7,594 nt of DNA from Elusimicrobiota bacterium (GCA_016205085.1 JACQJN010000097.1:1-7594), one strand, 5' to 3'; positions 1-6,817 are shown, numbered from the stretch's first letter. Translations and numbers: made by a program. The notes: generated by a model from the sequence alone, not told the origin.

Positions 1-593
1 TTCTCAGCAGCACGAATCGCCAAACCAGCCCAACCCATAAGCACATTCCACAACCGAATCAATATGTTCTTAATCCCCGCACCACTATCATTGGCAGATT
101 CCTGGGCTTTCTCTACCGTGCCAAGAGTGGAAGGAACAGATGTTTTGGTGCGGAGGCTGCCGCCTTTGAACCCTACATAAACAGAACCGCTGTTTATAGA
201 GGAAGGTATCCCTGCAACATCAATTGTTTCCATTACGGAACCCTTCTTCAAAGAAGCACCCGTATAGACGTTTTCTAAAGCAGCAAATTTGGTGTCAACA
301 TCCGACTTCTGTTGGGGCTGAATAGCGGCCCGGATGGCAGGATTTGTATTAAGCTGAAGGATAACCTTCTGAGGCGTCATGTCCAGCTTGTACCCGCTTG
401 TCGCAAAATTGGCAGGTAGAACTATTCCCGTTCCCGGTATTGTGACCAGGGATTTGACGGTGACCACCTCCCCCACCGGATTACCCAAACGCGCCTGAAC
501 CACCTCCACCGCTTTTTGAGCGAAGAGAGGCTCTAAAGATGTGAAAGGCAAAACTCCACTGATGGCTACTGCCACGCACTGTTTGAATGTCAT
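1..593 (-). CDS. Secreted protein of unknown function (C-terminus beyond window)
   Basis: An open frame runs from an ATG at 593 to the left edge without a stop, giving 197 visible residues. The start is supported by a full AAGGAGG Shine-Dalgarno site 8 nt upstream. Residues 1-25 form a Sec signal peptide (K4, hydrophobic core VAVAISGVLPF, then PLFA|Q), so the mature protein should begin at Gln26 and lie outside the cytoplasm. The next ~150 residues look beta-rich and polar, with no Cys and no motif I recognise; a Gly/Ser/Thr-rich stretch is followed near residues 173-194 by an amphipathic to hydrophobic segment (KNILIRLWNVLMGWAGLAI) that may bind or cross the membrane. The gene lies 138 nt downstream of the TraB-like gene on the same strand and could be the last member of that operon or have its own promoter. 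That it is a real gene is well supported by RBS, signal peptide and uninterrupted frame; its function is unknown. [Confidence was missing from the original answer; 0.5 is a placeholder.]. Confidence 0.5.
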   Translation of the reverse strand, partial: MTFKQCVAVAISGVLPFTSLEPLFAQKAVEVVQARLGNPVGEVVTVKSLVTIPGTGIVLPANFATSGYKLDMTPQKVILQLNTNPAIRAAIQPQQKSDVDTKFAALENVYTGASLKKGSVMETIDVAGIPSSINSGSVYVGFKGGSLRTKTSVPSTLGTVEKAQESANDSGAGIKNILIRLWNVLMGWAGLAIRAAE

Positions 594-601
594 GATTCTA
601 T

Positions 602-608
602 CCTCCTT
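602..608 (-). promoter_or_regulatory. Ribosome binding site of the secreted-protein gene
   Basis: The minus strand reads AAGGAGG here, a complete match to the anti-Shine-Dalgarno sequence, with an 8-nt spacer to the ATG at 593-591. It fixes the start of the left-edge gene and shows that the organism uses canonical Shine-Dalgarno initiation. Confidence 0.85.
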
Positions 609-657
609 ACAATTTTTCTCCTAATACTTCTACTCATAAAATCAGTAAACTGGATAT

Positions 658-663
658 ATTATA
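658..663 (-). promoter_or_regulatory. Possible -10 element before the left-edge gene
   Basis: The minus strand carries a perfect TATAAT in the 138-nt gap (594-731) between the TraB-like gene and the secreted-protein gene. No good -35 hexamer lies 16-18 nt upstream (AGGAAT at 17 nt), and the gap is AT-rich, so a chance match is quite possible. If real, the left-edge gene has its own transcript with a leader of about 60 nt. Nothing else recognisable was seen in this gap apart from a 6-bp hairpin without a U-tract. Confidence 0.25.
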
Positions 664-731
664 TGAAACAGTTCAAAATCATTCCTGAGTCTATTGGGTA
701 AATTTATATACGATTTTAGACCCATATGATT

Positions 732-1952
732 CTAGGTCCTTTGGGTCCCCATCGAGGATAAATACCATGCCAACTCCGACACATGCCTAAACCCGCACAG
801 AATATGAACCTGCTCCAGTCCGTTAGCCACAGCATCCTCCCATATCACACTAGCCATGGAACGCACCCTAGGAGAATAGGGCTGTTTTGTATCCTCGTTC
901 AAAGGCATGGGAAGCTCCATCCTCAAAGCATCTTTGATATTCAACCGGAAACCGTATATTTGTTTCGCCAGACCTATCAAATAATGGACAACATTATCGG
1001 CAAGGTTCCTATCCGGCTCCGTTTCCCATACCTTAAAAGCTCTTAAAAGTATGGCCGCTTTGCGGACAGGAACAAAATCTGTCCAAAAAAGAAAAGAAAG
1101 TGGGATCGCAGCAGAAATCTGAATCCAATTCATTGGAGAAAAAGGATCCACTATCACCGAGTAAGCCGAAAAAAGGTTCCATCCCAACGCCGCCGTCTTC
1201 AGCGCTCTCCAGAATACCAGCCAGGAATTGCTGTTTTTTGATTCAGACAAATCTCTTAAAGAAATGGGCCGACCTTCCAAAACTCGGTGATCCAAAGTCT
1301 CTTTCCCATGACTGAAGGCGTAGGATTTCGGGATCATCTCCTCGGAGAAGAGAGGGAGATTCTTCTTCTGAAGACTCCGAACCATCTTCCTCACTAACCC
1401 GGCCCTCACAATAGGAAAAGGATAAGACCCATGTAGTATTCCATGGATATAAAAAGAGGTCCCGCCTTTCCGAACCACAACCGCCGGAATGGGCCAATTC
1501 TCATCCACACTAAAATGTTGAGGGGTGGCCGGTGCCACTTCAAACCAGAGTCTCCGGACCAAATACTCCAGGTAGAATGCGTCTTGTTTACTCTGGGGCC
1601 GGACCTCCAAAATTTCAAGTAATCCCAGACTTTCAAATCGGTTCACAAGCTCAGGAAAACTACCGGCCTTTTGAATTGTTTTGCCGATGGTTTCGTAGCC
1701 AATGTTTTTGGACTTTGCTCGACCTAATATATCTTGGATACCTGGGAACCTGGACTTCTCAGGAAAAAACTGCAAATATTGTGCCGGGCTCCAGGCAGAA
1801 AATACAGGCAAGCTCTGAGAACTTGAATTCTTCGGAGTAAAGGAAACTCCTCTCTGGGCGAATAAGGGAACCCAATGAAGAAATAAAACTGATGCAATAA
1901 ACCAGACAAGAAACTTCTTCACTACCACTTTGGATTCGACTTCGCTCACCAC
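732..1952 (-). CDS. Exported TraB/PrgY/TIKI-like domain protein
   Basis: The protein has 406 aa. Residues ~8-32 form a signal peptide (VVVKKF, then a hydrophobic core, then PLFA|Q). Residues ~160-400 resemble the TraB/PrgY/TIKI family: a strand-turn FYIHGILHG containing the first GxxH motif (G171-H174), a helix, then LFSEE with Glu204/205 at the family's acidic position. Near the C-terminus come Arg362/Arg364 with SMA, and the strand HILCGFRH with the second GxxH motif (G387-H390), followed by a closing helix. In this family paired GxxH motifs plus Glu and Arg are the conserved core, and TIKI members are proposed metalloproteases; activity here is inferred. A hydrophobic stretch at ~245-305 could be a membrane-associated insertion. 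Residues 33-160 match nothing I know. Translation probably starts at GTG 1952, or at GTG 1949, which would give a classic GTGA overlap; both lie behind a GGAGG in the giant gene. The gene overlaps the giant gene's stop, so the two are co-transcribed and probably coupled. Confidence 0.7.
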   Translation of the reverse strand: MVSEVESKVVVKKFLVWFIASVLFLHWVPLFAQRGVSFTPKNSSSQSLPVFSAWSPAQYLQFFPEKSRFPGIQDILGRAKSKNIGYETIGKTIQKAGSFPELVNRFESLGLLEILEVRPQSKQDAFYLEYLVRRLWFEVAPATPQHFSVDENWPIPAVVVRKGGTSFYIHGILHGSYPFPIVRAGLVRKMVRSLQKKNLPLFSEEMIPKSYAFSHGKETLDHRVLEGRPISLRDLSESKNSNSWLVFWRALKTAALGWNLFSAYSVIVDPFSPMNWIQISAAIPLSFLFWTDFVPVRKAAILLRAFKVWETEPDRNLADNVVHYLIGLAKQIYGFRLNIKDALRMELPMPLNEDTKQPYSPRVRSMASVIWEDAVANGLEQVHILCGFRHVSELAWYLSSMGTQRT

Positions 1953-4900
1953 TTACCGCCTCCACCGCCGGAGCCCGAACCTCCAAAACCTCCTCCTCCG
2001 CCACCGGAACCGGAGCCTCCCCAACCTCCTCCTCCTCTATGATCGTCATCATACCTTCTCCGCCGAGCTTCCTCTTCTTCTTCACGGCGACGCCTCTCCG
2101 CCTCCTGACGCCTTCTTTCTGCTTCTCTTAGCCTCTGCTCCTCAGATTCCGCTTCTTCAATAGCATCCACCGCCTTTTTTCGAGCCCTCTGGGCTTCCTT
2201 CTCCGCCTCCTCATATTTTCCCTGCCCCAACAACCCTCTGGCTCTCTCCAAGATATCCGAACCAGGTGAACCCGATATGTACACTCCATACGATCCACTC
2301 CAGTTTGTGGCTGCGCGCACCTTGCTCGCCGCATTCGATATCGCCTCCAGCGCAGACTGCGCCTCCTCCAGTTCCTGTTTAAGCACGGAGGTTACCTTGG
2401 CCGCTTCAGAAGCAATCGCATCCGCTTCACCATCCAACCAGCCCCAATCCCCATGATCTTGGCTCGCCAGGTATTTCCCTGCCTTCTCCAATCTTTTTTG
2501 AAGACCATCCACTTGGGTGTATGACCTCTCTATATCCGCACTGTCCGCCACATTATCTTTAGAAGCCTTATTGACCTGCTGAACCGCAGCCTCCATCTGC
2601 CTCTCGGCAGCCTTGACGCTTCTTTCCGCCTCCTCATACAAATCCCGGTCATTCCTGGCCATGACCTGACTCACCTGATCCAATGCCGCCTTGGCCGCTA
2701 AAAGAGCCTCTTCCGTTTTAAAAGGATCTCCTTTTTTCTGTTCGTACAACTTGCGTCCTGCCTCAACCTGAGCCACCACCTTCTCGAACGCTTCGAGAGT
2801 AGGTCGTGTGGTCCGGCGATCCCCCACGATCGTCTTACGGTACTCCTTGATACTCTCATCCAGTCCTTCAAGAAGCTTCCCATTCATCTCAATCGTCTTA
2901 TGCAGCCTCTCCTCTTTGCCCGTCACCTCGCCCAATCGGTGCAGCATAAATTCCTGGTGAGCCTTGATCTGCCTCAACAATTCCGCCGCAAAAAGAATTT
3001 TCCCCGCTCTAAACTGGCCCACCGCCTTCTCCAGTTTTTCTTTGGCCTCCGTCAGGTACTCCTTTGCCTCGATGATGTTATCCTGGACCGTTCCATTGGC
3101 ATTAGGATGAGTGACATCTCCGGCTCCCAATGGGAGCACCGTCTTGGCAAAATTTTCCTGGATCCTCTCCAGTGCCGCCTCCGCTTCAGGAATCAACCCC
3201 TCTATCCTTCCCGTCTCGGTTCTCCTATCTTGAACCGTCGCCTCATGCGCTTTAAAAGCTTCTTGAGTGGCCCTGACCACCGTATCTGCCTCATCCGCTA
3301 TTTTGTCCGCCTCCTTTAATACCTCCTCCGCTTTCTCATTTTCTCCCTGGCTCAACAACTTCCTAGCTTGGGCCGACCTCTCACTAGCGATGGCCAACGC
3401 CTCGGTAGGATCCAAATCCTTCTCACGCAAAACCTTGTCCGGATCTAAACCCAATGTAGGAGCTATCTCCTGGCGAGTCTTAGACACATTCTGGGTGTAA
3501 TCGACAATCTCCTTCTCCACCGTCTCCTTCAATGCCTTCTCCGTCAAGTAAACGGTCTTATTCACCCTCTCACCTAAACCCGTCAATGTCTTTCTCAAAC
3601 CCTGGATATCCTTGGCTACGGACTCATCCACCGCCTTGGCCGCCAAGGACTCCGCCTTGCCGGACAATCGGTTGAGCTCCTTTTCTATCCAGCCTACTCC
3701 GATCTCCTCTTTCTTTAACGTCTCCATCGCCTGGGATATATTAGGAAGGACCCCCGACCTCGCCTCTACAGCCAAATTCACGATTTCCGAAGCCTCCCTC
3801 GCCTTACGGATGGCATCCGAACCGCTCCCTTTCATGGTCTTCACAGGATCCGTCACTGCCTTCATCGCTCTGGCCAATGCCGACTGAGAGGAATGGACCA
3901 AGACGGAAAATACGGAGGGAATTAAAAATAGTCCATCCGAAGCTCCGCCACTCTCCACAATCTCTTTTTTGGATGCGGCCTCCTGGATCAAATCCCCCAC
4001 ACCCTTGGACAGATTCAACAGCTCCTCCCTTGATGCCTTGATCGCATCCAACGCCTCCGTGGCTTGTCGGCCGCGTTCATTAAACTCCTGGATCAAATCT
4101 TGGAACGACTTCTTAAACGGCTCATAGTCCTTTAGGTCGCCAAAAAGTTCCTGCTTCCAATCCCGAGCGCCCACACCCATCACATGCTCTAAACCATTCT
4201 CCGGATTAAAAGCTACAGGCTCATCCTTTAAAAGCAGCATGGCCCGCTTATAGTTCTTAGGAAAAAACAAGTTGTAGAACCGGCGCGCCATTCCACTCAT
4301 CCCACTGGGCACCACCAATGCGCGTGCCTTCTCAAGGACAGTATTGGCGCTCCCCCATATAATGTGAAGCGAGCCTATATCCTCCCGGGTCTTTTTGGCC
4401 AGTTCCGCTGTCTCACCCGTATACTTATTCTCAGTCACAGAACCCAAAATCTGTTCGCTGTAATGCCTTAAATCTCCAACGGAGGCGTTCAGCTTCGTCT
4501 CCAAGGCGGTGGTCCACCCCTGCAGCAGATCCTGGGCCCCCTTCTTAACTCCCCTCACCCGCCGGTTCAAAACCACTCCCGCCGTTGCGAGCCCCCCGCT
4601 GAGCACAATAGCCAACACCATAAAAAGCATAAAAAAGAAAGCCGCACGGGCATCTGCTCCAGCAACCACATCCCGGGCTAAACTAATATTCTTCTTCGCC
4701 TGATCCAACACTGCGGCGTATTGAGAATCCCCCTTTCCATATAAATTGTCTGCTTCCTTTATACTCTGCTCCGCCCTCTCTATAAGATCCTTGGCAGAAG
4801 AAGCTCTCTTCTTCTGTTGCACCTCCTTTAAATCCGCTTTGGCAAGCTTTATCTCCTGCGCACCATGAGGATAAGCCTCCATCGCAGCAATATGCGCCTG

Positions 4901-6742
4901 GGCCTTAGAATTCACATCCCGCGCTAATTCAGCCGCTTGCTCCACATGGCCCTTCCCCAATGCCTTCTGTGCCGCCTGGTGGTCCGCCTTGAGTTTGGCC
5001 ATGTCCACCTGGGCAATATTGCCGCCCTTTAACTTAGGATTGTTCTTGAGAAACCCCTCCCACACCACAGCCAAATTCTCAAGCCTCTGACCGGCCAAAT
5101 TCACGGCAACCTGGGCACCCCCATAGGCGCTTTGGTACCCCTCCATTGCGGAGATAACCGAATTCGCCTTTTCGGTTACGCCTTCCGCTATCTGAGATGC
5201 TTTTCCCACATTCCCCTGATCCTTCACCGCCTGGGCAGACTCGATCTTAGAACGCATAGCCCCCAGATCGTACTGCATTCCCTTCGCCTGTTCCGGATAG
5301 TCCTTAGAAAACTGATTCGCCGTGCGCTCCAACTCCTCCAAACGCGATTGAGCATTTTTAATAGCGCTCTCCGCCCCCTCAAATTCTTGAGCTATCTTAG
5401 CCTCCAAATTGGAATTGACATCCTCTATGGAGTTCTGAACAGCCAAATCCACGCGCCCCCCATTACGCATCGCTGGTTGCACTACTTTCTCCAAAAGAAC
5501 AGGGCCATAAGTCCGATCCTCTAAGCCACGTTTATCCTGCGCTTGAGAGGTATAAATGTCAAAATCACGGCTGGCTATCGCCAGCACAAGTATAGCGCCA
5601 TCCTGTTCTCCCGTTTTAGAATGCTTCAATATGGAAACCTTACTCATCAACCCCTGTCCCAATGCATAATCCACGGCGCTGAAATCATGCTGCGTCACCC
5701 CGTCCCTATCCTTATAACTCTGGCCGGCAGCATTCTCCACCAACACCACAGTCCAGTGCTTCCCATTCTCCCTCAACCAGCCTTCCATTTGGCGAAGGGC
5801 ATCCTTCTCCAGACCCACATCCCCCCCCATCACGTAAAGATGGACATCCGGTGTCCAAGCCTCTAAAAGTTCTTTCACGTTATCCACACTCTTATAATCG
5901 GCACTCTCCACTTTCTGTCCTGGAACAGACGCCAGAACTTGTTGTGTCTCTCCAGTAGGAGGTACAATTCCATGCGTCATCCCCAACCATAGACCAGCCG
6001 TCAAAAAAATCCCAGCCACAAATCTACGCGCGGTTCTTATGCCAGTTTTAGCCCTGTTTTCTTTCAACTTAGGAGTGTCGGATTTAGGTTCGAACTGTGG
6101 AACAGAAGAAATATTATTTTTAGGCTCATGGGATGAAACTTTCTGTAAAGATATGCCTTCAGTAGAAGAAAGAGAAGCCCCCGGAGGCGTGACCACCACC
6201 ACGGGAGCAAAAGTTCCCATCTTCTGGGCCATTTCTGCAACCATGGCTTCGGTAGCCATCTGTTCATTGATGGCAAAGTTTTGAATGCGATTCACCCACT
6301 TCCGGATGGCTCGATGCCTAGGATAGAGCTCCTCCACCTTGCTGGCCGCCTTCTCCAGTTTCTGCACCGTCTCTTTGCCTAAATCCTGAATGAGAGAGGC
6401 TCGGACATTTTTATCCTTCAGATATACCGGATTGGCAAGAAGGGTCTGAATGATCCAGGCCGCCTGGTCCGGGACGGATTTCGTGGAATTGGCATAGATA
6501 TGGTTGAGATTCTTACGCAGCCAGGGAAGCCGGGTATTGGGTTGGTGAATTTGGACATCCACCTGTCCTACCTGTGTTCGGATCTCCCGAATGACATCAG
6601 CCCGGTAAGTTTTATAATCAATATTGACTGCATTAGATCCTGAATTTCCGGCAGGCTTTATGACTGGATTTTTGAGTTGAGCAACAGCGACAAAATTTGG
6701 TTGTAAGATGAGAAGAACAGGAAGAAGTCGGAATATATGCAT
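1946..6742 (-). CDS. Giant TPM-domain membrane protein with coiled coils and Gly-rich tail
   Basis: The protein has 1598 aa from the ATG at 6742. This start has GAGG 6 nt upstream and a signal peptide (residues 1-21, ending VAVA|Q), and a near-consensus promoter lies just upstream; the frame is open to 7063, but that extension crosses the promoter. Domains: 23-180 helical, unrecognised; 180-235 low-complexity linker (Pro, Ser, Lys); 241-259 hydrophobic segment after RTARR; ~296-445 TPM-like domain (VHLYVMGGDVGLEKDAL, DGAILVLAIASRDFDIYTS, LLEKVVQPAMRNGG); 490-700 helical repeats; 701-725 strong membrane helix followed by RRVRGVKKG; 730-1535 mainly coiled coil with more repeat units; 1537-1564 Arg/Glu helix; 1570-1598 Gly-rich tail ending in Trp. 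TPM proteins such as YgcG share the order TPM, membrane helix, Gly-rich tail but are usually a few hundred residues long. By the positive-inside rule the TPM part faces outward and residues 726-1598 lie in the cytoplasm. Some TPM proteins have been reported as phosphatases or repair factors; no activity is assigned. The family call is by eye. Confidence 0.8.
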   Translation of the reverse strand: MHIFRLLPVLLILQPNFVAVAQLKNPVIKPAGNSGSNAVNIDYKTYRADVIREIRTQVGQVDVQIHQPNTRLPWLRKNLNHIYANSTKSVPDQAAWIIQTLLANPVYLKDKNVRASLIQDLGKETVQKLEKAASKVEELYPRHRAIRKWVNRIQNFAINEQMATEAMVAEMAQKMGTFAPVVVVTPPGASLSSTEGISLQKVSSHEPKNNISSVPQFEPKSDTPKLKENRAKTGIRTARRFVAGIFLTAGLWLGMTHGIVPPTGETQQVLASVPGQKVESADYKSVDNVKELLEAWTPDVHLYVMGGDVGLEKDALRQMEGWLRENGKHWTVVLVENAAGQSYKDRDGVTQHDFSAVDYALGQGLMSKVSILKHSKTGEQDGAILVLAIASRDFDIYTSQAQDKRGLEDRTYGPVLLEKVVQPAMRNGGRVDLAVQNSIEDVNSNLEAKIAQEFEGAESAIKNAQSRLEELERTANQFSKDYPEQAKGMQYDLGAMRSKIESAQAVKDQGNVGKASQIAEGVTEKANSVISAMEGYQSAYGGAQVAVNLAGQRLENLAVVWEGFLKNNPKLKGGNIAQVDMAKLKADHQAAQKALGKGHVEQAAELARDVNSKAQAHIAAMEAYPHGAQEIKLAKADLKEVQQKKRASSAKDLIERAEQSIKEADNLYGKGDSQYAAVLDQAKKNISLARDVVAGADARAAFFFMLFMVLAIVLSGGLATAGVVLNRRVRGVKKGAQDLLQGWTTALETKLNASVGDLRHYSEQILGSVTENKYTGETAELAKKTREDIGSLHIIWGSANTVLEKARALVVPSGMSGMARRFYNLFFPKNYKRAMLLLKDEPVAFNPENGLEHVMGVGARDWKQELFGDLKDYEPFKKSFQDLIQEFNERGRQATEALDAIKASREELLNLSKGVGDLIQEAASKKEIVESGGASDGLFLIPSVFSVLVHSSQSALARAMKAVTDPVKTMKGSGSDAIRKAREASEIVNLAVEARSGVLPNISQAMETLKKEEIGVGWIEKELNRLSGKAESLAAKAVDESVAKDIQGLRKTLTGLGERVNKTVYLTEKALKETVEKEIVDYTQNVSKTRQEIAPTLGLDPDKVLREKDLDPTEALAIASERSAQARKLLSQGENEKAEEVLKEADKIADEADTVVRATQEAFKAHEATVQDRRTETGRIEGLIPEAEAALERIQENFAKTVLPLGAGDVTHPNANGTVQDNIIEAKEYLTEAKEKLEKAVGQFRAGKILFAAELLRQIKAHQEFMLHRLGEVTGKEERLHKTIEMNGKLLEGLDESIKEYRKTIVGDRRTTRPTLEAFEKVVAQVEAGRKLYEQKKGDPFKTEEALLAAKAALDQVSQVMARNDRDLYEEAERSVKAAERQMEAAVQQVNKASKDNVADSADIERSYTQVDGLQKRLEKAGKYLASQDHGDWGWLDGEADAIASEAAKVTSVLKQELEEAQSALEAISNAASKVRAATNWSGSYGVYISGSPGSDILERARGLLGQGKYEEAEKEAQRARKKAVDAIEEAESEEQRLREAERRRQEAERRRREEEEEARRRRYDDDHRGGGGWGGSGSGGGGGGFGGSGSGGGGGKW
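1949..2035 (-). repeat. Gly-rich tail with 12-residue aromatic period
   Basis: Residues 1570-1598 are almost all Gly and Ser, with aromatic residues at W1574, F1586 and the final W1598, exactly 12 apart. The unit is (W/F)GGSGSGGGGG plus one residue (G or K), present twice before the closing Trp. Gly-rich tails often ending in aromatic residues are typical of YgcG-like TPM proteins, which supports the family call at the far end of the protein. The codons are degenerate (GGA, GGC, GGT), so this looks selected at protein level rather than slipped DNA. Confidence 0.8.
1959..1963 (-). promoter_or_regulatory. Ribosome binding site embedded in the upstream gene's Gly tail
   Basis: GGAGG on the minus strand is formed by the GGA-GGC glycine codons of the giant protein's tail. 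It lies 6 nt before GTG 1952 and 9 nt before GTG 1949. The next gene overlaps the giant gene's TGA (1948-1946), so ribosomes finishing the giant protein can re-initiate there. The tail's other glycine codons give further GGAGG copies upstream, but this one is correctly spaced. Confidence 0.65.
2138..3415 (-). repeat. Cytoplasmic helical repeats of the same type
   Basis: Residues ~1110-1535 contain further units of the A-x3-L-x2-G-x4-A pattern: ARKLLSQGENEKAEEVLKEA (G1133), EKAVGQFRAGKILFAAELL (G1247), GRKLYEQKKGDPFKTEEALL (G1338, with a short insertion), AGKYLASQDHGDWGWLDGEA (G1431, weakest) and ARGLLGQGKYEEAEKEAQRA (G1508). Spacings of the marker Gly are 114, 91, 93 and 77 residues. The last unit is the cleanest and resembles TPR-like or spectrin-like hairpins. 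This suggests expansion of one helical module, but coiled-coil composition bias could produce part of the likeness. Confidence 0.45.
4568..4642 (-). other. Main transmembrane helix of the giant protein
   Basis: Residues ~701-725 (FFFMLFMVLAIVLSGGLATA and flanks) are the strongest hydrophobic stretch in the window. The following RRVRGVKKG is strongly basic while the preceding side is not, so the C-terminal arm should be cytoplasmic and the TPM side extracytoplasmic. Confidence 0.85.
4643..5275 (-). repeat. Extracytoplasmic helical repeats, ~88-residue period
   Basis: Residues ~490-700 hold three related helical units. Units 1 and 2 are clearly alike: AQAVKDQGNVGKA..IA and AQKALGKGHVEQAAELA, followed by ISAMEGY (531-536) and IAAMEAY (619-624). 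Both anchor pairs (G510/G598 and M533/M621) are exactly 88 residues apart. Unit 3 (ADNLYGKGDSQYAAVLDQAK, G671) is more diverged, 73 residues on, and runs into the membrane helix. Each unit has the form A-x3-L-x2-G-x4-A-x2-hydrophobic-A, a helix-Gly-helix hairpin pattern. The period is a protein-level repeat; the DNA has diverged. Confidence 0.6.
5408..5857 (-). other. TPM-like domain region of the giant protein
   Basis: These bases encode residues ~296-445. The order of elements matches the TPM family (PF04536): a helix after a GL-x-K/E turn (GLEKDALRQMEGWL), a strand (WTVVLVENA), a helix around SAVDYALGQGL, an (N/D)GAILVLAIASRDF strand pair equivalent to the family's nGvLllva..r, and a helix LLEKVVQPAMRNGG equivalent to ileeiiaP.lrqGdy. 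The stretch 340-382 is longer than usual between helix and strand. I could not confirm metal-binding acidic residues. The match is by pattern recognition only. Confidence 0.65.
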
Positions 6743-6748
6743 ATTAAA

Positions 6749-6752
6749 CCTC
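6749..6752 (-). promoter_or_regulatory. Ribosome binding site of the giant gene
   Basis: The minus strand reads GAGG here, 6 nt (TTTAAT) before the ATG at 6742-6740. Together with the signal peptide that begins there, it selects this ATG over the in-frame ATG at about 6817 and the TTG/GTG-type starts further upstream. Confidence 0.7.
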
Positions 6753-6788
6753 ACATTCAGATAACTAATTTCAATTAACCTTTGCGTA

Positions 6789-6817
6789 ATTATACTGATA
6801 TCCTTATAAATTGTCAT
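6789..6817 (-). promoter_or_regulatory. Sigma-70-type promoter for the giant gene operon
   Basis: On the minus strand ATGACA (6817-6812, five of six matches to TTGACA) is followed by a 17-nt spacer and a perfect TATAAT (6794-6789). Transcription should begin near 6782, giving a leader of about 40 nt before the ATG at 6742. It sits just downstream of the preceding gene's terminator, as expected for a new transcription unit covering the giant gene and the TraB-like gene. Confidence 0.75.

Noticed and set aside
719..747. Possible terminator after the TraB-like gene (GACCCA/TGGGTC, 6-bp stem, 17-nt loop)
   Set aside because: The stem is short, the loop long and no T-run follows on the minus strand.
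1759..2085. Minus-strand frame with Glu/Val-rich sequence across the gene junction
   Set aside because: It is the out-of-frame reading of the Arg/Glu and Gly codons and of the TraB-like signal peptide; both real frames have better support.
2900..3319. Plus-strand open frame of 139 codons
   Set aside because: It lies opposite the coiled-coil region of the giant gene, has no RBS or protein character and looks like a frame shadow, as do the other plus-strand frames.
1537..6742. Mobile element, CRISPR array or toxin-system interpretation of the giant gene region
   Set aside because: No terminal inverted repeats, transposase motifs, direct DNA repeats with spacers or toxin motifs were seen; repeats exist only at protein level.
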